Assembly: GCA_963930655.1 (NCBI GenBank)
Contig: OZ005621.1
Location: 10,713,001 to 10,777,000, forward strand
DNA length: 64,000 bases
Reading direction: 5' to 3'
Origin: Myrica gale
Taxonomy: Eukaryota > Streptophyta > Magnoliopsida > Fagales > Myricaceae
Below, piece by piece: positions 11,354 to 20,512 of this stretch; the stretch's first letter is position 1, and each line of letters opens with the position of its first letter. Under the pieces are notes generated by a model. The model was not told the origin of the DNA and made no database searches. It was given only the letters and a program-made list of their open reading frames with translations. A program made the translations under genes and the position numbers.

Positions 11354-12538
11354 CTATGCCATACTATCGTCAAAAGACTTCTTTGGTGGAGCAGGGGTTG
11401 AACCCTGGAGGTGCTGCTGCAATTGGATAGCTCTGAGAAGTTTGATGTGGTTGATAATGGTGCTGAGGAGCAACCGGATGAGATGTCTGCTGAGAAGGTG
11501 GTGCATAGGACTGGGAAGGTTGCTGAAAATGCGAAGATTGACCACTTTGATCATTCCTCCATGAAAAGTTTGGATGATCCTCCACCCCGGATTGTAAGTG
11601 TTAGAGAAAGGCTGATTTGATGCTCTATTAACCCAATTTGCTGATTGCATCTGATCAGACCCACTCTCCTGTAAAACCGGCATAATCGGACAATCCTGAG
11701 TCTTATGGCTAGAATCGGCACATAGAGAGCACACCTCCACTGCTTTCACAGCCTTCACCTTCTCTAATTCCATAACCTCCAACCTCCTAGTCAAAGCACT
11801 AATACAAGCTTGGACATCAGTATGCTCTTTGACTTCATATTTACCCCCACCACCAATTGCTCTGAGAGGTTGTACTGCCAATGGTGTCCGGTCAGATCGT
11901 GTATTCCATTGCTGGGCACTTTCAGCAAGATAATCAAAGAACTTCAATGCTTCATCAGGTTCCTTGCTAAAGAATTCTCCATTGCACATAGTCTGAACAA
12001 ACTGCTTGCATTCAGGTGTAAGTGCAGTGTAAAAGTAGTTGACAAGCCTCAAAGACTCAAAGTCATGATGTGCAAAGATGTTCATTAAATCCTTGAATCT
12101 TTCCCAACAAGCGTGGAAGGTCTCATCACCTCTCTGTATAAAGTAGCTGATTTGCTCTTGCAAAAATTGAGTTCTCTGAAAAGGAAAAAATTTATGTAAG
12201 AACTCACGTTGCATGTCAGACCAACTAGAGATAGAATTTGATCTAAAAGAATTAAACAAAATCTTCGCTTTATTCTTTAAAGAGAAAGGAAATAAACGAA
12301 GTTTAACAAATTCATCTGTCGTAGCTCTAGTAATAAAAGTAGTGCAAGTAAGCTCAAAATTCGTCAAGTGTTGGTATGGACTCTCGGAATCCATCCTATG
12401 GAATTGAGGTACTATTGACATCATGCCATGCTTAATTGAAAAATTAGAAGCATCATCAGGTAAAGCAATGCATGATGGTGTTGTGGTGCGAGTGGGCTGC
12501 AAGTAATCTCTTAATGTTCTAGGTGCTTCTTCAGCCAT
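11354..12538 (-). pseudogene. Athila-type gypsy gag
   Basis: A 394-codon minus-strand ORF starting with ATG at 12538. It holds the retrotransposon gag core (LRLFPFSLKNKAKILFNS, SWSDMQREFLHKFFP, ERFKDLM) at about residues 80-160. A CX2CX4HX4C zinc knuckle reading CSLCADSSHKTQDC lies near residues 270-283. The last part leaves frame near 11585, where an overlapping frame (11585-11370) continues the Gln/Pro-rich tail. The protein would package the retroelement RNA, but downstream enzymes are broken. Confidence 0.85.
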
Positions 12539-12544
12539 ATCTTC

Positions 12545-12826
12545 TTAAGTAGCAGAATTTTCCAAATCAGAGTTTAAATCAATGCTACTAGTGTCCAACT
12601 CAACACTTGGCTCACTATCACTATGCACACTATCAGCAAAATTCATTCTATATAGTCTATGTGTAGCATCTCTGGCCCAATTCATCAAACATGAGTGCCT
12701 AAGAGAGTGATATCAAGTGTATGTGTGTATGAAGTGTCTGTATATGCACTAAAGAACCATGAACTAAAAATGTAAAACGGAAATAAAGAAAAATAATGGC
12801 AATAGAATGTCAATTGAACTTACCGT
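12545..12826 (-). other. 5' leader of the nested gypsy element
   Basis: Noncoding sequence between the gag start at 12538 and the PBS. Nothing else is recognised in it. Confidence 0.6.
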
Positions 12827-12844
12827 TCCCCGGCAACAGAGCCA
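12827..12844 (-). promoter_or_regulatory. Primer binding site of the gypsy element (tRNA-Asp type)
   Basis: On the minus strand this reads TGGCTCTGTTGCCGGGGA, two bases from the TGGCGCCGTTGCCGGGGA primer-binding site of Athila elements. It lies six bases inside the LTR edge, as expected. Confidence 0.75.
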
Positions 12845-12850
12845 AAAACT

Positions 12851-14340
12851 TGACTCAACTAAAAATGATTAGTGAATTACTCCCAAGCATAGGAGGTAGT
12901 CAAGTAATACTAGGGAAGTCCTAGATCATCTCTACAAGGAATGATGTGTTCAATTTTTCATTCCTACCACCATTACAGTAAAAGAAACTATGTTCTATTT
13001 ACAATGAAAATGGTATTTACAAAGGGAAAGGTTGGGTTTTTGGATACCATCCATGATTTTTGAGATTTTGAGTTGTGATCAATGTGAGAGCTAAAAACTT
13101 AATAAAGAGCTAACAAGAAAAACACATAATCATAAACATAGCATGAGATGGAGTTAAAACTAGATGAACTCAAGTAGTTGTCGAATAAACATCATTTGGC
13201 ATTAAACTTGCTCTAAGAGACATTTCATCAAACACTTTGTAGCTAACCTCTAGCTAGTCACAATCCATTCATACCCATACTCAATAAAACTAACAAAAGC
13301 AAAACCAAACACTATTCTAACATTAAGGAAGTGAAATGGAAACATAACATAACATTTAATCATCCAACCAAAGCAAAACTCAAATCTGGAATATAAATGG
13401 AATATGACATTCGGTCCAACAAGTTGTACAACTGAAATGAGAGTGCAACAATAAATAAAAAGAGTGTATTCAGTGTAAACAACAGCAGAAGAAAATAATG
13501 AAAACAACTCTAAAGGAAAGAACCGAAAGCAACAAAAACTACTACAAAAGCTCAAAAGAAAACTAAGCCAAAAGCAACAAGCTTTTGGTCTCTACGGTAG
13601 CAGCTAAGAAAAACAGAGGAAAAATGGTCTTTGGAGAAAAGTTGGGAGACTCAGCAGCCACCCATAAGCAACCTACGAACCAGCCAAATGAAACTTTCGA
13701 ACTCTCCCTTTGCTTTGCACGAAAATGTTCTTTTAAAAACTTCTTTTTGGGGGGTCTTTGTCGTGACTCAACAACAATGCCCTAGGGTTTATTTTCGACT
13801 TCCAAAGATATCCTCCAGCATGGCATCAGACGCATCGCGCTAGACCGACGCTCAATGTTCGCTCGAGCGTCCTTTGAAGAAATTCGCACAGAACCGTATC
13901 ATGCGACCAACGCTCGTCGTGCCGCTCGAGCGGTTTTTGGAGATTTTCAAACAGAGACTTCACGCGCGATCAACCTTCGTATTTTCAAAAAGCAACATAA
14001 CGCGCGACCAGCGCTCGACAACGCGCTCGAGCGACTCTTTGATTCCAGCCTCCCTCTCACTTCCATGAGCTCACTTCATCTCCATTGTTCATATGCAAAA
14101 CGTAAAAACAGAAGTTAATATAGGAAATATTCCAATCATATTTATGAAAATGGAGACATGAAAATATGGTGAGAGGAGAGAAACCAAATAACTTAAAATT
14201 ACTCAATTACACTTGCTTTTGTCAAAATTAACAATCGCCCCTTGCTAATGTCCAAAGCATAATTTTCTCATTTTCTAGTGGAAATGGTGTAATTGTGGAA
14301 CTTTCTCAAGTGATAAATTAGCAAAATTGTGATACAATCA
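12851..14340 (-). repeat. 5' LTR of the Athila-type gypsy element
   Basis: About 1.49 kb, bounded on the minus strand by TGATTGTATCAC (at 14340) and TTAGTTGAGTCA (at 12851). Outside the right edge the sequence is copia integrase; inside the left edge is the PBS. The length fits Athila LTRs. Positions 13826-14040 hold GCTCGAGCG-containing repeats. No second LTR copy was recognised at the other end (6700-7540). Confidence 0.75.
13815..14045. repeat. ~60-bp tandem units with CGCTCGAGCG in the gypsy LTR
   Basis: Words of the form GCGCGACCAACGCTCG followed by CGCTCGAGCG and a TTTTGGAGATTTT-like spacer recur at about 13826, 13900, 13965 and 14003; the third unit lacks its GCTCGAGCG core. This GC-rich patch stands out from the AT-rich LTR. 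CTCGAG is a palindrome, so each core could form a short hairpin or a methylated CG cluster. Confidence 0.65.
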
Positions 14341-16194
14341 ATAGACAGACATAGTAAAAGCCTCTGGCCAGTATTGGAAGGGCATAGTGGAGTGGGCTAA
14401 TAAAGCAATGCCCGTTTCAACGATATGCCTGTGTGTTGCGTTCAACGTTGCCATTTTAAGCATGAGAGTGAGGACAAGAGAGTCTGCGAGTGATACCAAT
14501 AGAGACAAGATGAGGGCGAAGAGAACGAAACTCACCACCCCTTCAGTCTGAATAACAATAATTTTATGGAACACAGATTCTCAATAAACCGTTGAAAAGC
14601 AATAAAAGTAGAAAGAATATCTTATTTATATTGAAGTGGAAACAACCAAGTGAAGCGGCTGAAATCTTCAAAAATAGACAAGTAAAACCGAAAACCAGAA
14701 ACTGAAGTAATAGGGGATGGACCCCATACATCAAGAAAAATTAATTGAAGAGGAGCCTGCGACCGATTTGGGGAAGGATGGTGAGGAAGCCGATGACTCT
14801 TTGCTCTGCAACAAGCGGGACAGAGCTGAGAAGTAGTGGAGACACTAGAGAGTTGAGTGGAGGATAAAAATTGGCGGATGACACGGAAGGTCGGATGACC
14901 AAGACGCGCATGCCAGTTGGGAGAGGTAGTAGCAGAGCTGGTGGAAGTGGACAGAGCCTGAAGAGGTGACGAATTGGAGGGAAAAACGTAAAGGCCATTA
15001 TGGGTGTGGCCTTGGAGAAGAGTGGTCCCCGTACCGCAATCCTTGACAAAAGAACCATGTGAGTGAAAATGAAATGGAGAGGTGGAGGTGAGAAAGGAGG
15101 AAGAGCCAATGTGAGAGATAGACAGAGGCTTACCATCACTAACTCTGAGCTGATCATCACCAGAGTACTCAGATGCATGAAGATTCAACTGGGCAAGGTC
15201 AGAGGTAACGTGATTTGTGGAGGCAGTGTCGGGATTCCATGCTGAGGCAGAACCAGTATGGTTAGGAGAAGTATAGTAAGAGACAAGAGAGAGAATAAGT
15301 GGTGGTTGGGGAGGCTGTTGGGGCTGCTGAAAGAAGAGGTTGAAACAATGATAACAAGCCAGTGCAGCATGACCAAAGCGTCCACAAATTTGACAAGTGG
15401 GCTTCTGGTCACAATAGGAACCACCCTGATAAGGGGAGAAAGTGTTGTTGCGACCACCACGGCCGCTGCCACGAGAGACCTAAGGAGGATAATGACCACC
15501 ACGAGGAGACGACTGATTTTTGGTCGTGATGTTGGCAGTGAGCTCAATAGAAGATTGCGTAGAGGAGTGTTGCAGCTGAAGATGAGCTTCGTAGGTGAGC
15601 AGTAGAGCAAATAGTTGTTCGGAGCTGAGAGGATCAGTCCGAGTAGTAGCGGAAGAGACAAAGGCGTCACACTCTGATCCAAGACCAGCAAGGAAAAACA
15701 TAATGAATTCTAGTTGAGAGACAATCTTGTCGGAAGCAGCAAGAGTATCAACCAGAGTTCGAGCTCGTAGAAAATAATCAGAGATCGAATCAGGACCCTT
15801 TTTAAGGGTAGCAAGCTGATAAAACAGTTGCATCTGGCGAGCTTGAGATTGAAAGGCAAAGAGAGTGTCAAGAGCAGTCCATAGAGCATGAGAGGTAGTA
15901 TAGTTGACAACTTGAGCAATTAGAGAGTCAGAGAGAGAAGATAAGGGCATTGAGGAGTTGTTGATCCTGCTTGAACCATTTTTTGTAGGCTGGGTTGGGA
16001 GTTTTATCTGGAGAAAGCTGAGAGGGAGCAGGTACAGACCCATCAACGTAACCAAACAGATCTTGACCATGGAGATAAGGGAGCATTTGGGCACACCATA
16101 GAAGGTAATTTTCGGTGGTTAACTTGACAGTAACCAGATGAGTGAGAGAGGAAAATGGAGGAGTTGAGGAAACAGGAGACTCAGAATCGGCCAT
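14341..16194 (-). pseudogene. Copia gag, protease and integrase, decayed
   Basis: The minus strand from ATG at 16194 encodes a copia gag (LTTENYLLWCAQMLPYLHG) and changes frame near 16000-16090. It then continues as a 204-codon frame (LIAQVVNYTTSHALWTALDTLF) to 15480. A CX2CX4HX4C knuckle reading CQICGRFGHAALAC follows near 15400-15360. The protease site near 15235 reads DTASTNH, lacking the usual Gly of DTGA. The 15188-14622 frame has GAG-pre-integrase and the integrase zinc finger (HARLGHPTFRVI, CPACC). The core at 14574-14341 is frameshifted and stops where gypsy sequence begins. Confidence 0.85.
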
Positions 16195-16219
16195 TAAAAA
16201 TGATGGTCTTCTTTGTGAA

Positions 16220-16231
16220 GCTCTGATACCA
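16220..16231 (-). promoter_or_regulatory. Primer binding site of the copia element
   Basis: The minus strand reads TGGTATCAGAGC, the exact sequence complementary to the 3' end of plant initiator tRNA-Met and used by most plant copia elements. It directly adjoins the LTR edge at 16232. Confidence 0.92.
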
Positions 16232-16486
16232 TATTAGAATGAATGAATTTCCTATTTGATTTCATTCAGTAGCTTAAGAATTTATACAAGTGGTGTGCCC
16301 CACAACCAATCATTTGTGGTTGTGCGCATATTACAGGTGTGCATCATTCGGTTACAACCAACAAAGAATCAATTGTGTACAGAAGACTAACAAATTAATT
16401 CTAGAAGATCCTATACAGCAGAAGTGCTGAGGTGGATATCTCACGTGACAGCAGATGAGGTAAGCAAGGAAGGTCGTGCTTTATCA
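16232..16486 (-). repeat. 5' LTR of the copia element
   Basis: 255 bases matching 4998-5256. It would carry the element's promoter. It is followed at 16487-16491 by AGAGG, the second target-site copy. Confidence 0.9.
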
Positions 16487-16491
16487 AGAGG

Positions 16492-16760
16492 CATACCATG
16501 GAGTTGTACCTAAAACTGAACCTTTGTGAGATCAATTTCTTCAAAGCCGACATCCCAATGCCACTCCTTGAGAATTATGAGATGACCTCTGAAGTTCCAT
16601 GGGGCGAAGTGTAGAATAAAGTCTTTATCTGATTTGCGTTTGAAATGGAACAAGTATTTGTTGTTCTTGAGATCTTTGATGTGTAAACCCATTGCAAAAT
16701 ACAATACTTTTCAGATGATTTTGAGAATGACCATTTTATTGGGATGTTTTTTTGCAATCA
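16492..16760 (-). pseudogene. N-terminal DUF4283-type retroelement ORF, split by the copia insertion
   Basis: A minus-strand frame from about 16757 to 16492 reads ILHFAPWNFRGHLIILKEW in its middle, the signature of DUF4283 domains in plant LINE ORF1 and related nucleic-acid-binding proteins. The frame runs into the copia target site and continues in frame at 4992. One frame difference occurs near 16700. It is a fragment interrupted by a retrotransposon. Confidence 0.65.
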
Positions 16761-17119
16761 TTTGTTCTATGAGGATAAGAATGGAGGCAAGTTTTGCATG
16801 TTAAATTTCTAGTTGTAGCTTGGCTTGAATATCATCCTAAGATAAGTATTGGGTTTTATTGGTGATCTAGTTTATTTTGTCTTCCAAGGGATTCATGTTT
16901 GCAAAGATTGATAGACCACGTTAATAAGATAGATGTAGAGAAAGGAGGGGGATATTGTTGCATAAGATAGATTATTTCATCTTCAGTCCTTTATGCATCT
17001 CTCTCCCCTTACGTCCTGGTCTCCTGTGGCCGCTTTGCAATAAACCCCCCCACACTCGACGCTTTTTTTGGGTTTTACACCAGTGTATTTGGAGCGTAGA
17101 TCCCATCATTTTTGGAGGT

Positions 17120-17127
17120 CTCTTAAA
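17120..17127. repeat. hAT target-site duplication (left), CTCTTAAA
   Basis: Eight bases before the hAT terminus. The partner at 19017-19024 is CTCTTAGA, one mismatch. Confidence 0.7.
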
Positions 17128-19016
17128 CAGTGGGGGAATCAGGATTAGAAGCCAACCATGACGAACTTTTAAAGTGAAACGATTTAAATTTTTTTCATAC
17201 ATAATGCTAAAAACTGTCTTAGAATTATCATATCAAAAATTAAATACTAAAAATATTGAAATACGCATATCGTACTATGTACTATGACTGAGATAGGGCA
17301 ATTGGATCCTGCGATTTTGCATCCTTTGAAAATGTTGCAAAACGACTTCATTCTCTATAGTTTCAAAAATTTCCCGCTCGATGTACACTTACATGCAATC
17401 ATTCATCTAGTCATCTCTCATCCTATTGCGCAAATCAGTCTTGATAATCTTCATTGCAGAGAACACTCTCTCAATAGTTGCAGTCGCAACTGCTAAGACC
17501 AATGCTAACTCAATAAGCTGATAAACTAGTGCATACAAAATATTCTTTCTGGTCTCAATCATCTTTGCAGCAAGACCTCCAATATCTTGAAGCCCTGAAA
17601 AAGCGTCATGCAATCTAACATCTCTAATGTAGGTTTCAACCTGATCTCTAAGAAACAACTTCTCAGTTGTTGAGAAATCTTCTAGATAAGACTCAGCAAG
17701 ACGACATAACCTATCAAGATTAAATGTTGAGAATGAGTCCCTTGGATCAAGACATGTTATGCAAAGAAGTAACTTTGTACTTGCTTCTGTGAAATGATCA
17801 TTCATCTCTTGAGTAATTAAATCAATAATCTGACAAAACACTTCCACACGAAAATAATGCAAATAAGTAATTGTTTGCCCTCCACCCCTCGAACGACTGC
17901 GAGTTGATATAATATCTTCCATATTGGGCAAATTGATAGAATTATTCAGAAGACAAAATGTTTTGACTTGTTCCAAAAATTCATCCCATTCTATCTCCCT
18001 CAACTCCTGCAATTGTTCTCTCACAACTCTAACCAAACTCATAGCATTAACAATGTCTTGATCCTTGCGTTGTAAAGCTTGTGACAATGCATTTGTAATT
18101 CTCATTATCTTTCTCAACAAATGCATAGCAAATACAAATTCATAGCTTTACATCTTACCCATCAAGCTCCTAGCTATGACTCTTTGTTCTGGGCAAGTAC
18201 CATCCTCATTTATTTTTTCAATAACGTCTAACACAGTTGACAACATAGCAAAGAGACGTTATTGTGATGTAGTATGAACCCCAACGAGTCTCACCTACAA
18301 TGTTATGAGAATTAAAAACCAATAAACAAAGAAAGAAAAAATGAATGGTCTAAAATATTGTAATGAGATATAATTATCAACGAGTATCACCTGGCTGTAC
18401 AAGACTGGTTTCTTAATTTTTGCACTTAAACGAACAACATTCACCAAAACAATTCTATATCATATATAAGTGGACTACGTGCTAACCTGAGGAGGCAGCC
18501 TAGACCCATGGTGTTGCTGATCTGAGAGAGAGAGCCACGTCGTGTGTTTGTGAGAGAGAAAATCTGAGAGAGAGGAGCTGAGAGAGGCACGACCTCACGA
18601 ATAGAATTGTAGAAGGTTAACAAAAAAATTGAAAATTTGAAACAGTGCGTTTCTGGCTTCAACAGCGTGAGAGAAAATCTGAGAGAGGGGGCTGAGAGAT
18701 CAGATGCACCGAGCACAATTATGAGGCCTGAGAGTGAGAAAAATAAAACAGTGTGTCATGCGTTCAACATACTGTTTTTAAAAAAATTTGGCTGTCAGGT
18801 TGTGCAATGTATGCGGGTTTGGGCTCAAAAATTAAAAGTCTGGTGGACTGGACAACTTATTTATTCGGAATGGAGTAAGCTTCATTGGCCTGGGCCCTGG
18901 GCTCAACCATGGCGGACCCAAACCAACCTATTTATAAAAAAACAAGTAAAAATATATTTTGGGCGGAGCCAACCATGACGGCCACTATGGTTCGCCATGG
19001 CTTGGTTCCGCCCCTG
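17128..19016 (-). mobile_element. hAT transposon (ZMYM1-like), truncated transposase
   Basis: The left end starts CAGTGGGGGAATCAGG and the right end, read inward, starts CAGGGGCGGAACCAAG; 12 of 16 positions agree. Flanking 8-mers CTCTTAAA and CTCTTAGA are a hAT-sized target duplication. The interior carries the C-terminal part of a hAT transposase on the minus strand. At 1889 bp it is too short for a full transposase with its N-terminal zinc finger and catalytic region, so it is an internally deleted, nonautonomous copy. Positions 18549-18586 and 18666-18705 share a short direct repeat rich in GAGAGA. Confidence 0.8.
17280..18300 (-). pseudogene. hAT transposase C-terminal part with dimerisation domain
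   Basis: The main open stretch is 18126-17407 (239 codons), reading LVYQLIELALVLAVATATIERVFSAMKIIKTDLRNRM near its end: the hAT dimerisation motif of ZMYM1-like plant transposases. Homologous text continues upstream to about 18300 and downstream to about 17280, both past stop codons. The central RNase H-fold with the DDE residues and the N-terminal TTF-type finger are not present. It cannot encode a working transposase. Confidence 0.8.
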
Positions 19017-19024
19017 CTCTTAGA

Positions 19025-20512
19025 GAACACAATCGTCTTAATGGGTTCAGCATTGATTGGTCATTTCCCCCTTGGTCGATCCCTCTCCTCCTACTGTGGA
19101 TTCTGCCACCTCCCTGTGTCTTCTGGCTTCCATTTCCGCTGATTTTTCAACTTTCTTCCCGTTTGGATTTGTATGGTCATTGGCCTCTTAGCTCACTAGC
19201 TCGTTACCTCCACAGCGGGTCTAACTAACCCCTTGAAGCATATAATTGAGAGGTGTTTGAGCCTCTTTGAATTAATGAGATGAACTATTATAATTTAAAA
19301 AATCCCCCATTTTTGCTAGCAAATCCTTGGCTTACTAATACTCTTTTTGTGTGGAGTCTATCTTCTCTTGCTGGGAGCGTCTTTAATCTCGACATCAGTT
19401 AGGAGGGAGCCAATCAACCACGAGGAGAGGTCCAAAGCCTTAATTGTCGTCTCCCCTTACAGCTTAACACCACCATTCCATCATTTTCAGCTTGTGTGTT
19501 TCTTCCTTGTTCTCGTACTGCCCCTTTCCCTCTCACATGAAGGTTATTTGGGAGCCTTTGGGCCCTTTTTTTCTAAACAAACCTGAAATTCATTTCACAG
19601 GAGAAATATAAACAGTGCTGTATACAGACGGACCTGAGGCCGGGTACAAATTTCAAGGGCAAAAAGCCCAATACAGCAACATCCAAAGTCCTAAGGGTCA
19701 TACACCAAGGGGCCAGAAAGGTCAACTTCCTAATGGCATAAAGGTCTCATACATATGGGTCATATGACCCATAAATTTAAAATGGGTCTAAATACCCAAA
19801 TACAATATTAAACTCGCAACACAATGCGGTTTCAGTCGTCGGAGAATGAAGCTGGCAAACACCTCACTTCCACTTCCACACAGGAACGTCCACCACACCA
19901 CAACCAAAAGAGCACCGAAACAAAAGATGATGGAGAAGCCGCCGTAGGACCAAAGTGGTAGGACTGAGTTGTAGATCTACAAAGCCCTCAATTCGTAGAG
20001 CTTGATTTTTTTGGGGGATTTGGGCCGTCTTTCTTGGTTTGGGTAAGATTGAGAGAATTGAAACAGGCTATCCTTGAGCTTAATTTCTCTCAGTTTTTGT
20101 TATTGCTTGTGGTTTTTCTTATTTCAGTGACGAAATGGCTCGCTTAGAAAGAAATGAAAAAGGAAAATGATCTTCATTTAGTTAGAATTTGAGGCACAAA
20201 CATTGTCTCTTTGCTGTACAAGAATTACCAAAAAACGACATAGAAAGAGTGGCACAAAAGAATCCCAGTACTAAAATGCTAAAATCGAGTATCCTGGGAA
20301 ACTACAGATTGTCAGAAGCAAAATAAATAAAAGACTAGAGAAGAGACTTGTAGTGGTCATGAATGACAGTAGTGGTAGTAGTTCTAGTAACCAAGAAACT
20401 TAAATCTCCTGTTCTTCTCACATTTCTGCCTCAAGGAAACTGAGTCTGAAATCACGAAGACCAATCAAAAATTAGAAGCTGACTTCTGTTTTAGTAGGAT
20501 TTTTGGTGCATT
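19025..20512. other. Spacer between the hAT element and the receptor-kinase gene
   Basis: No gene recognised. Positions 19754-19773 are a perfect 20-base palindrome. The part nearest 20512 is probably the 3' UTR of the kinase gene, whose stop codon is at 20513-20515. A pyrimidine-rich stretch lies at 19040-19160. Confidence 0.5.

Larger units (their letters stand above)
4998..16486 (-). mobile_element. Ty1/copia LTR retrotransposon, interrupted by a gypsy element
   Basis: Two LTRs (4998-5256 and 16232-16486) with the same outer ends flank copia domains in the order gag, protease, integrase, then RT and RNase H, read on the minus strand. A PBS matching initiator tRNA-Met adjoins the right LTR and a G-rich polypurine tract (about 5257-5266, read on the minus strand) adjoins the left. 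AGAGG is duplicated at both ends. All ORFs are broken by frameshifts and stops. The middle, between integrase and RT, is missing and is occupied by Athila-type gypsy sequence (about 6700-14340). Roughly 18 substitutions and one 4-base indel separate the LTRs by eye, so the insertion is old. Confidence 0.9.
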
